Source: Phycisphaerales bacterium
GTDB lineage: Bacteria > Planctomycetota > Phycisphaerae > Tepidisphaerales > Tepidisphaeraceae
Assembly: GCA_028288945.1 (NCBI GenBank)
Contig: JAQGHH010000405.1
Span: 1 to 7,109, forward strand
DNA length: 7,109 bases
Direction of reading: 5' to 3'
The notes under the pieces are model-generated. The model was not told where the DNA came from. It did not search any database and was given only the letters and a program-made list of their open reading frames with translations. This document shows, one piece after another, positions 1-4,902 of this stretch (the stretch's first letter is position 1; every line of letters starts with the position of its first letter). Both the position numbers and the translations under genes were made by a program.

Positions 1-267
1 ACTCTCGAATACGAGACCGGCCTCGTTAAGCACGATCTGCCCAATCTCCTTCAAAAACTCGTCCCCGACGACATCCGCTACGAACACGAGGCCACCTGGA
101 ACGACGACAACGGCCACAGTCACATCCGTGCCGCGTTAATCGGCCCGAGCCTTACCGTCCCTTTCGAGAACGGCCGCCTCATGACCGGCGAATATCAGCA
201 AGTCGTCCTCATCGATTTCGACACGCGGCCCCGACGCAGAACGGTGATCGGGACGATTTTGCCGTGA
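1..267 (+). CDS. YjbQ/UPF0047 family protein, C-terminal part (5' truncated by window)
   Basis: The open frame runs in from the window edge and gives 88 residues before a TGA stop. The family hallmarks visible are a Tyr-Glu-His segment (Y27 to H29 of the visible part), then NGHSHIRAALIGPSLTVP and a closing block that includes GEYQQVVLIDFD followed by an Arg-rich strand. This order (Asn-Gly-His-x-His, then GPSLTVP, then G-x-Q-x-hydrophobic-Asp) is typical of the YjbQ/UPF0047 family. These are small single-domain proteins, some reported to have thiamin-phosphate-synthase-like activity; the cellular role is not settled, so no function beyond the family is claimed. Roughly the last 60% of a typical ~140-residue member is present. 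It converges on dnaA and the two share a 106-base gap. No sequence after the stop looks like a classic U-tract terminator. Confidence 0.82.
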   Translation, partial: TLEYETGLVKHDLPNLLQKLVPDDIRYEHEATWNDDNGHSHIRAALIGPSLTVPFENGRLMTGEYQQVVLIDFDTRPRRRTVIGTILP

Positions 268-373
268 ACGGGTTAGTTGCCAGTTGTCAGTCAAGGAAGC
301 AGAAGTGACGACAACTCATTCGGTTTGCTTCCGTCACTGGCAACTCACAACTGGCAACTGACAACTACCTTCC
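268..373. repeat. Heptad-built inverted repeat A (CAACTGG/TTGCCAG family)
   Basis: This block fills the gap between the convergent yjbQ-like gene and dnaA. The 5' arm (276-291) begins with the seven-base unit GTTGCCA followed by GTTGTCA. The 3' arm (336-366) is four heptads in exact register starting with ACTGGCA at 336, 343, 350 and 357, then ACT. The arms are complementary with one or two mismatches depending on register. Inside them GGAAGCA (295-301) and TGCTTCC (326-332) form a perfect 7-bp inner stem. The dnaA stop lies at 374-376, eight bases past the arm. A transcript of either strand could fold into a long hairpin, so it may serve as a bidirectional 3' end, although no U-run follows. 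It belongs to the same family as the block at 2431-2521. Confidence 0.85.
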
Positions 374-1903
374 TCAATTTATCGCCCGGCTATGTTCTTC
401 CAGGCGTTGAACGAGTTCCGGCGCTTCTTCTTCACGTTCGCCAACGGAACTGGTCCACACCAGCGGTTGGTTTTTCGCCACCGCGCGCTCAATTCTCCGG
501 CAGGCGCTGATCACCGTGCTGTGGTTTCGCTTGCCCATCCGTGCGCCGATCTCGGGGAAACTCAGCTTGGCCGTCTTGCGGATCAGAAACATCGCGACGC
601 TGCGGGCGAGGCTGATCGTGCGCTGCCGGCGGCCGGACATCAGGTCCTTGTGCTCAAGCCCGAAGTAGTTGCACACCGCCTGTAAAACGTTCTCGGGACG
701 GACGGGCGCCACGTGCTGGCGATCGAGGTCGCCCAGGGCGGCTTGAGCCGTCTCGACGTCGGCGGGGCGGCCGGTCAGGCGGACGTGCGCGCCGATCCGA
801 GTGATTGCGCCTTCCAGCTCGCGCACGTTTTGCGTCACCCGGCGGGCGACCCATGCGATGACTTCCTCGCCCAATTGCAACGACAGCCGCTCGGCGAGGG
901 AGCGTAGGATCTGGCAGCGGGTGGCGTAGTTCGCCGGGTCGATCCGCACGACCATCCCGCTGACGAAGCGGTTGACGAGGGATTCGCCGAATTCCTCAAT
1001 GAGCTTGGGATGGTTGTCGCTGGCCATCACGACCTGCTTGCCCATCGCCTCGATTGCGTTGAATGTGTGGAGGAACTCTTCCTGCGTGGCCTTCTTGCCG
1101 CCCAGGAAATGGACGTCGTCGATGACCAGCAGATCGAGGTCGCGCATCTTCCGCCGAAATGCGTCGACCTTGTTGGCCCGCAGGGCGGTGAGGAATTCGT
1201 TGGTGAACTCTTCGCCCGTGAGATACATCCAGCGCTTCGTCGGATGGTGCTCAATAAACTTGCGGCAAAGCCCCTGGAGCAAATGCGTCTTGCCCAGGCC
1301 GCACTGGCCGTGGATGAACAGCGGGTTGTATTGCGAGCCGGGAAATTCTGCCACGTAGCAGGAGGTGTTGAACGCGAGCTGGTTGCTGGGCCCGACGACG
1401 AACCCTCCCAGCTCGTGACGGAGACGCGGCCGGGCGCCAAGCCCCTGGGCGGGCGGCTCGATCCGCGACGCCGGTGCCGAAGGCTTAATCCGTCCGGGCG
1501 GGATGATCGCCACCGTGCGGCTGACGGCAGTGTCCTCGACGCGTATCACCGCCCGCGCCCCGTCCAGTTTTCGCGGCGACTGCTCGGGAGCGCCGGATTT
1601 GCCGGCGGACTTGGGGTCGGGCGTCGCGATGTCAGTTTCGAAAAGCTCGGGCACCACGCTAAAGCGAACCTGGAGCGGCCCGCCGAGCACTTCGTGCGCC
1701 GCCTCTTGAATGGGCCGCGTGAAATTCTTTCCGATCCATTCGCTGATGAAATCGTTGGGGACGGCGATTTCGAGGCCGTCCTGCCGGAGATCGAGCCGGG
1801 TTGAATTGTTAAACCAGACGTGAAACCGTTGTTGCCCTACCCGTTGCGCGATGGCGTCGGCCAGGCGCGCAAGCTGTAGGTCGTTAGCGCTGACGCAGCT
1901 CAC
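374..1903 (-). CDS. dnaA: Chromosomal replication initiator protein DnaA
   Basis: This is the ATP-dependent initiator that binds origin boxes and opens oriC; it is 509 residues long. Domain I (about 1-85) has the QQRFHVWFNN segment typical of the helicase-loading domain. A Pro/Ala-rich linker (about 90-160) follows. The AAA+ core has Walker A GQCGLGKT (199-206), Walker B LLVIDD (258-263), sensor 1 VVMASD (291-296), a putative Arg finger in LVNRF (R312) and sensor 2 NVRELEGA with R361. Domain IV holds the helix-turn-helix and the DnaA signature IGARMGKRNHSTVISA (452-467). The usual R-D-H-T-T is R459-N-H-S-T here, so two residues equivalent to E. coli base-contact positions D433 and T435 are changed. 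The start is GTG, chosen because GGAAGGA sits 7 bases upstream. The gene is monocistronic as far as visible, and its stop abuts repeat A. Confidence 0.97.
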   Translation of the reverse strand: MSCVSANDLQLARLADAIAQRVGQQRFHVWFNNSTRLDLRQDGLEIAVPNDFISEWIGKNFTRPIQEAAHEVLGGPLQVRFSVVPELFETDIATPDPKSAGKSGAPEQSPRKLDGARAVIRVEDTAVSRTVAIIPPGRIKPSAPASRIEPPAQGLGARPRLRHELGGFVVGPSNQLAFNTSCYVAEFPGSQYNPLFIHGQCGLGKTHLLQGLCRKFIEHHPTKRWMYLTGEEFTNEFLTALRANKVDAFRRKMRDLDLLVIDDVHFLGGKKATQEEFLHTFNAIEAMGKQVVMASDNHPKLIEEFGESLVNRFVSGMVVRIDPANYATRCQILRSLAERLSLQLGEEVIAWVARRVTQNVRELEGAITRIGAHVRLTGRPADVETAQAALGDLDRQHVAPVRPENVLQAVCNYFGLEHKDLMSGRRQRTISLARSVAMFLIRKTAKLSFPEIGARMGKRNHSTVISACRRIERAVAKNQPLVWTSSVGEREEEAPELVQRLEEHSRAIN

Positions 1904-1910
1904 GACGTAC

Positions 1911-1917
1911 TCCTTCC
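1911..1917 (-). promoter_or_regulatory. Ribosome binding site of dnaA
   Basis: On the minus strand GGAAGGA lies 7 bases before the GTG at 1903. Spacing and purine content fit a Shine-Dalgarno site and fix the non-ATG start of dnaA. I see no convincing -35/-10 pair for dnaA between here and about 2060. Confidence 0.7.
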
Positions 1918-1987
1918 AAGCATCTTGTCAGTCGGCGCGCACGGTCCGCCGTTATGAGCGGCGAATCATGCGCACGTAATGCCCCGC

Positions 1988-2020
1988 CGGCTTCTCATTC
2001 CCTGAGCCCGAGAGAAGCCG
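1988..2020. promoter_or_regulatory. Hairpin in the dnaA upstream region
   Basis: CGGCTTCTC (1988-1996) and GAGAAGCCG (2012-2020) form a perfect 9-bp stem with a 15-base loop, about 85 bases before the dnaA start. No T-run follows on either strand, so a simple intrinsic terminator is unlikely. A structured dnaA leader or a protein site are alternatives. The right arm overlaps a 12-base direct repeat (CCCGAGAGAAGC at 2007-2018 and again at 2063-2074); CCGAGAGAA recurs at 2153-2161. Confidence 0.5.
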
Positions 2021-2045
2021 ACAAAGCCCCGAGCCGCCGTACGTC

Positions 2046-2063
2046 GCGGGCCTCAATGCCCGC
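2046..2063. other. Short GC hairpin
   Basis: GCGGGC (2046-2051) and GCCCGC (2058-2063) are perfectly complementary around a six-base loop. The right arm leads straight into the second copy of CCCGAGAGAAGC. It lies in the gene-free stretch upstream of dnaA. With 6 bp of pure G-C it is stable but could be chance in GC-rich DNA. Confidence 0.35.
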
Positions 2064-2074
2064 CCGAGAGAAGC

Positions 2075-2301
2075 ACGTATAGCGGCCTAGGCATCCCTGC
2101 CTGGAATTTCCGTCCGTGGAGTGCGTCCTGAGGATGTGTTCGAACCGGATTGCCGAGAGAAAAATCTAGTTCTACCTTGCCCTTATGAAGCCGCGTCCCG
2201 ATCTCTAACGTGTAGCGTCGCGGTCTCCTTACCCGATTCTTTACCATCCCTGAACAACAGGGGAGAATCTAATCGCGGGCACTGATACTGACAAGCACGA
2301 C
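2075..2301. other. Gene-free stretch upstream of dnaA, nothing convincing
   Basis: I see no credible gene here. One 64-codon minus-strand frame (2053-2247) has mixed third positions, unlike the GC-biased genes around it, and matches no family I know. A small hairpin, CCCTG (2248-2252) with CAGGG (2258-2262), lies just upstream of that frame. No tRNA, 4.5S, 6S or tmRNA signature was recognised. Confidence 0.4.
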
Positions 2302-2424
2302 TTTATCGGATTTATGATTCACATCGTCGCAACCATCGGCCCGGCCGCACGTGGGCGATGAAAAAAAAACTTCATCAACGCTTCGTCCACAAATTTATCA
2401 GACGCGTGGACGGGGTGTGGACAA
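2302..2424. other. Candidate DnaA-box cluster / part of oriC
   Basis: The patch lies about 400-520 bases upstream of dnaA. It has an AT-rich start with two TTTAT units (2302-2319), an A9 run at 2361-2369 between GATGAA and TTCATC, and TTTATC again at 2394-2399. Next come three GTCCAC cores within 38 bases: TCGTCCACA (2383-2391, +), CGTGGACGG (2405-2413, reverse orientation) and TGTGGACAA (2416-2424, reverse). The last is the complement of TTGTCCACA, one base from the classic TTATCCACA box and equal to the box preferred in some high-GC bacteria. Boxes plus AT-rich DNA beside dnaA are what an origin looks like, but three cores is few. CGTCCAC (2384-2390) with GTGGACG (2406-2412) also reads as an operator-like palindrome. 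Confidence 0.42.
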
Positions 2425-2430
2425 GAGAAA

Positions 2431-2521
2431 AGTTGCCGGTTGCCAGTTGTGAGTTGTCAGTGAAGTCGGAAAACCGCCAATCACAATTTCTTCCTTCACT
2501 GGCAACTGACAACTGGAAACT
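2431..2521. repeat. Heptad-built inverted repeat B (same family as A)
   Basis: The 5' arm is four heptads in perfect register starting at 2431, 2438, 2445 and 2452 (first unit AGTTGCC, last AGTTGTC). The 3' arm is three heptads starting at 2498, 2505 and 2512 (first unit ACTGGCA), then ACT at 2519-2521. Positions 2439-2465 pair with 2494-2520 with 24 of 27 matches, including a perfect CAGTGAAG/CTTCACTG inner stem. The last ACT overlaps the GNAT stop codon (2520-2522), so the repeat supplies two bases of that stop. It shares its heptads with block A, 2 kb away, while the centres differ, so the arms are the conserved part. Confidence 0.87.
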
Positions 2522-3497
2522 AATTCAGCTTCCGCATCATCGCGATTTTGCTTCCGATTCTTGACATGCCGTATCGATAGTAAAGCTTGAGGGCGGGGGC
2601 GTTGCCGGAATCGACGGCGAGGGAGAGGCGCTGGAGCGGCGATTGGGCGATGAGGGCGAAGGCCTGACGCATCAGCGTGTCGCCCAGGCCGCGGCCGCGG
2701 GCGGCGGGGGTCAGTCCGAGGTAGACCAGCTCCGCCGTGTCGCTTCTTGGCAATCGGCTCAGCAGCAGCACGCCCAGCGGCACATCCAGCCCCATTGCGT
2801 CGCGCTCGCGCAGAAGAAGCCACCATGACGGATCGAATTCTCCGCTGGCTTTGTGGCCGGCCACAATGTCGTCGATGCTGCGGACGCCGTTGAGCCCCGG
2901 GCAATCCAGACTCTCGTGGTAGCTCTCGGCAATGGCCCCGGCAAACTGCGCGTGTGTGTCGGCGGAGTAGGTGACCAGCGAAAGTGATGTGGGCAACACA
3001 GGCGATTGCGCTGCGCGCCGCACCGGGCCATGAAGGTAAATCAGCTCGGCCATCCGGGCGAAGCCGTGGGTTTCGAAAAGCCGCTGGCCTGATTCGTCCG
3101 CGGGGTCGAGCAGCACTTGCGCAAGTTGCACGTCACGTCCCGTAAACCATTCGCAGGCGGCGTCGATAAGCAATCCGGGTGCGGCGGCGGCGCTGCCGGT
3201 GGGGCGGTGGGGCGGGACAAAAAGCAGCATCGTCCGCCCGGCGCTAAGAATCGGAAGCAGTGCCCAGGGCATGCGGCCGTTTTGCTCGGCGACCCACATG
3301 GCGTTGACGTCGATGTTGCGCTGGCCTGCGAACGCGAGAAACTCATGAACCTGCGCGTCGTCAGCGCCATGGCTCGCGGAAGCGAGGATCAGCCGCAGCG
3401 CGCCGTGGAGTTCTTCGGGCCGAGCCGGTCGGCAATTGACCGGCGCGGCGCCGGAATCCCCGGCGTCCCTTCGGAGAAAATTTGACAGCGACCTCAC
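2520..3497 (-). CDS. Tandem GNAT-fold N-acetyltransferase
   Basis: This 325-residue protein appears to contain two GNAT modules. The C-terminal one is intact: a beta-4 strand AELVYLGLTP (255-264), then the acetyl-CoA pyrophosphate loop RGRGLG (267-272; R-x-x-G-x-G), followed by DSGNAPALKLYYRYGM (296-311), the usual N-x-x-A-x-x-x-Y motif. The N-terminal half (about 20-156) ends in a similar FETHGFARMAELIYLHG pattern but has PPHRPTGSAAAA where the CoA loop should be, so it is probably degenerate. Two-module GNATs include mycothiol synthase MshD, but residues that would assign a substrate are not recognisable and I claim none. The start is GTG with no visible Shine-Dalgarno; no later start is better. 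It is transcribed away from 3644 and towards dnaA, 616 bases off. Confidence 0.83.
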   Translation of the reverse strand: MRSLSNFLRRDAGDSGAAPVNCRPARPEELHGALRLILASASHGADDAQVHEFLAFAGQRNIDVNAMWVAEQNGRMPWALLPILSAGRTMLLFVPPHRPTGSAAAAPGLLIDAACEWFTGRDVQLAQVLLDPADESGQRLFETHGFARMAELIYLHGPVRRAAQSPVLPTSLSLVTYSADTHAQFAGAIAESYHESLDCPGLNGVRSIDDIVAGHKASGEFDPSWWLLLRERDAMGLDVPLGVLLLSRLPRSDTAELVYLGLTPAARGRGLGDTLMRQAFALIAQSPLQRLSLAVDSGNAPALKLYYRYGMSRIGSKIAMMRKLN

Positions 3498-3509
3498 GCG
3501 ATTTAAGAT
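3482..3509 (+). promoter_or_regulatory. Candidate sigma70-type promoter for the exported-protein gene
   Basis: A perfect TTGACA (3482-3487) is followed after 16 bases by TAAGAT (3504-3509, four of six matches to TATAAT). The -35 lies inside the first codons of the divergent GNAT gene. Transcription from here would give a leader of about 128 bases holding the hairpin at 3528-3557 and the palindrome at 3587-3602. Confidence 0.42.
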
Positions 3510-3527
3510 TAGCGTGTCTGGTATGGT

Positions 3528-3557
3528 GGGGCAAAGCTTCTTTGCGTGGCTTGCCCC
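3528..3557. other. Inverted repeat GGGGCAA/TTGCCCC in divergent promoter region
   Basis: Seven-base perfect arms (3528-3534 and 3551-3557) enclose 16 bases. It lies between the divergent GNAT and exported-protein starts. It could be a leader hairpin or an operator; nothing in the sequence decides between them. Confidence 0.35.
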
Positions 3558-3586
3558 GCGTCACGCCCCTGTATTGGCGCGAGACT

Positions 3587-3602
3587 GCGTAATTAATTAC
3601 GC
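3587..3602. promoter_or_regulatory. 16-base perfect palindrome, operator-like
   Basis: GCGTAATTAATTACGC is identical to its own reverse complement. It lies 41 bases upstream of the ATG at 3644 and about 90 bases upstream of the divergent GNAT start. Its AT core inside GC-rich DNA and its perfect symmetry fit a homodimeric repressor or activator site. A wider pair, GGCGC (3576-3580) and GCGCC (3601-3605), partly frames it. Confidence 0.5.
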
Positions 3603-3643
3603 GCCGGACGCCGCATCGCACAACACCCGCGGAGGTTCACCCG

Positions 3644-4330
3644 ATGAAGATGAGGCACCTTGTCCGACCAACCCCGGCCCTCGCCGCGCTGCTCGTGGGC
3701 ATCACATTCCTGTTGCTGGTAGCCGGCCAGGCGCGGGCCAAAAAGTACCCCGAGCCCAGCATCCTTCCTCCCGACCAGCAAACGCCCCGGACCTGGCAAC
3801 TCAAGTTCCGCCACGGCGTGCCCAAGCGCATCGCGGTTGCCGTCGCCGGGCAGAAGACGCCCACCGCGTACTGGTACATCACCTACACCGTCGTCAACGA
3901 AAGCGGCGAGGAGCAGACGTTTCTGCCGCAATTCGAGATGGTCACGCAGGACGGCAAGATCCATCGCAGCGACCAAAACATTGCGCTGGAAGTCTTCCAG
4001 GCCATCAAGAAGCGCGAAGCCAACGAGATGCTCAAGTCCGCCACGGACATCTCCGGCCGCCTCCACCAGGGCGAGGACCAGGCCCAGGACGGCGTCGCCA
4101 TCTGGGAAGAACCCATGGCCCGCATGGGCAGCTTCAGCATCTACGTCGGCGGGCTTAGCGGCGAATTCGCCGAAATGAAAACCGACGACGGCAAGCCGAT
4201 GCTCGACGCCGAGAAAAAGCCCGTCATCCTCCGCAAGACCCTCGAGCTCAACTACATCATCTGGGGCGATGAAGTGAAGCCCGAAAAGGACGACGTGCAT
4301 GACCGGGCCGAGCGGTGGATCATGAGGTAA
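3644..4330 (+). CDS. Exported protein of unknown function
   Basis: The protein is 228 residues with a clear Sec signal peptide: basic start MKMRHLVR, hydrophobic core about 11-28 and an AxA-type end at A30-R-A32, giving a mature chain from about K33. It has no further membrane segment and no lipobox cysteine, so it is probably periplasmic or secreted. The mature part has a beta-rich core with AYWYITYTVVNESGEE (75-90), then TFLPQFEMVTQDGK (92-105), a charged helix IKKREANEM (121-129) and a late strand TLELNYIIWGDE (199-210). I recall similar YWY-x-x-YTV-x-N proteins from planctomycete genomes but know no assigned function. GGAGG lies 8 bases before the ATG. The gene stands alone: divergent from the GNAT gene, and followed by an independent promoter for rpmA. 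Confidence 0.88.
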   Translation: MKMRHLVRPTPALAALLVGITFLLLVAGQARAKKYPEPSILPPDQQTPRTWQLKFRHGVPKRIAVAVAGQKTPTAYWYITYTVVNESGEEQTFLPQFEMVTQDGKIHRSDQNIALEVFQAIKKREANEMLKSATDISGRLHQGEDQAQDGVAIWEEPMARMGSFSIYVGGLSGEFAEMKTDDGKPMLDAEKKPVILRKTLELNYIIWGDEVKPEKDDVHDRAERWIMR

Positions 4331-4391
4331 TGGGACGATTTGCGATTGGGGACGTGCAAAACGACGGATTTGGATTGTTGCGCCGATCCCC

Positions 4392-4420
4392 TTGAGTCCC
4401 TCTGACGTATTGACTATACT
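4392..4420 (+). promoter_or_regulatory. Sigma70-type promoter for rpmA-obgE
   Basis: TTGAGT (4392-4397), a 17-base spacer and TATACT (4415-4420) make the best promoter in the window: four of six matches at -35, five of six at -10 and ideal spacing. Transcription should start near 4427, about 100 bases before rpmA. It would drive rpmA and, by read-through, obgE and the DUF1802 gene. It also explains how rpmA is expressed without rplU upstream. Confidence 0.7.
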
Positions 4421-4423
4421 TCC

Positions 4424-4447
4424 GCCCCCGCTGGAAAAGGCGGGGGC
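4424..4447 (+). terminator. GC stem-loop overlapping the expected rpmA transcription start
   Basis: An 8-bp G-C stem (4424-4431 with 4440-4447), extended by one T-G pair, closes on a six-base GGAAAA loop and is followed by TTGTATTTG. It resembles a weak intrinsic terminator for the exported-protein gene upstream. However, it starts only three bases after the -10 hexamer, so it overlaps the likely start site of rpmA. A leader element or attenuator for rpmA is equally possible; the missing U-run argues against an efficient terminator. Confidence 0.45.
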
Positions 4448-4529
4448 TTGTATTTGCGCCGCTGAATGCCCCGTATTTCATTCGCAAACCGCAAATCGGC
4501 AATCGCAAATTCGCAGTTGAGGATTCGTC

Positions 4530-4766
4530 ATGGCACATAAGAAGGGTCAAGGCAGCACGAAGAACGGTCGCGACAGCAACCCGCAATACCGGGGGGTGAA
4601 GGCGTGGGGCGGCCAGTTCGTCCCCGCAGGCTCCATCATCATCCGTCAGTGTGGGACCAAGTTCCTACCCGGCTTTAACGTCGGCTGCGGCACCGACTAC
4701 ACGCTCTTCGCCCTAAAGGACGGCACCGTCGAATTCCAGGGCCGCAAAGTACATATTCGCGTCTAA
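4530..4766 (+). CDS. rpmA: Large-subunit ribosomal protein bL27
   Basis: The product is a 78-residue L27, a 50S protein whose N-terminus reaches toward the peptidyl-transferase centre. It begins MAHKKGQGSTKNGRDS, the classic L27 opening with no cleaved N-terminal extension. The family signature region is AGSIIIRQCGTKFLPGFNVGCG (33-54), where the usual Arg of RQRG is Cys41. The C-terminus is several residues shorter than the ~85-residue norm, ending at VEFQGRKVHIRV. GAGGA (4519-4523) lies 6 bases before the ATG. rplU, which normally precedes rpmA, is absent: the upstream neighbour is an unrelated exported protein. obgE follows after a 136-base gap filled by repeat D. Confidence 0.97.
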   Translation: MAHKKGQGSTKNGRDSNPQYRGVKAWGGQFVPAGSIIIRQCGTKFLPGFNVGCGTDYTLFALKDGTVEFQGRKVHIRV

Positions 4767-4768
4767 CG

Positions 4769-4895
4769 AGTAGGCAGTAGGCAGAAAGCCAAGAGGATCG
4801 AAGATAGAAGATGGAGGATGGCCATCGCGCCATCATCGATCGTCTGTCCTCGATCCTCTCTTGTTCTGCAGTCTGTCTACTGTCCTCTGCCTACT
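4769..4895. repeat. Heptad-type inverted repeat D (GTAGGCA / GAAGATG family) between rpmA and obgE
   Basis: This is almost the whole 136-base gap. The outer arms AGTAGGCAG (4769-4777) and CTGCCTACT (4887-4895) are perfect. The inner arms 4792-4822 and 4829-4859 pair in 26 of 31 positions around a six-base loop. The left side runs in sevens (GTAGGCA at 4770 and 4777, then purine-rich units such as TAGAAGA); the right side is the pyrimidine-rich complement. As RNA the block would form a long imperfect hairpin, ending seven bases before the obgE ATG. It could be an RNase III substrate, a partial transcription stop within the operon, or a cover over the obgE start. Confidence 0.85.
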
Positions 4896-4902
4896 ATTCC
4901 CC

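Larger units (their letters stand above)
4338..4510. repeat. Heptad-type inverted repeat C (GCAAATC family) around the rpmA promoter
   Basis: ATTTGCGATTG (4338-4348) and CAATCGCAAAT (4500-4510) are perfect 11-base complements flanking 151 bases. The 3' side runs in seven-base register from 4484 (GCAAACC, then GCAAATC), with further units at 4498, 4505 and a degenerate one at 4512. The left arm begins seven bases after the stop of the exported-protein gene. The right arm ends 19 bases before the rpmA start. The design matches blocks A and B but the unit is unrelated. Unlike them, its interior holds a promoter and a GC-rich stem. Confidence 0.65.

Noticed and set aside
336..366. Heptad series considered as a CRISPR array
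   Set aside because: The units are seven bases with no spacers, and no cas gene is present.
277..510. A 77-codon plus-strand frame
   Set aside because: Its first part is repeat A and the rest is antisense to the dnaA 3' end; no family resemblance and no ribosome binding site.
1010..1804. A 264-codon plus-strand frame
   Set aside because: It lies wholly antisense to dnaA, whose motifs are unambiguous; long antisense frames are common in GC-rich coding DNA.
2135..2160. A GTTCGAAC sequence resembling a tRNA T-loop
   Set aside because: The flanks do not form a T-stem and no acceptor, D or anticodon arm can be assembled on either strand.
2053..2247. A 64-codon minus-strand frame upstream of dnaA, checked as possible rpmH
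   Set aside because: It lacks the L34 sequence pattern, its third positions are not GC-biased, and no relative is recognised.
3593..4300. A 235-codon minus-strand frame
   Set aside because: It is antisense to the exported-protein gene, which has a signal peptide and a well-placed GGAGG; the antisense frame has no recognisable domain.
4861..4902. An upstream TTG start for obgE adding 14 residues
   Set aside because: The conserved Obg N-terminus begins at ATG 4903 and the extra codons are repeat D sequence.
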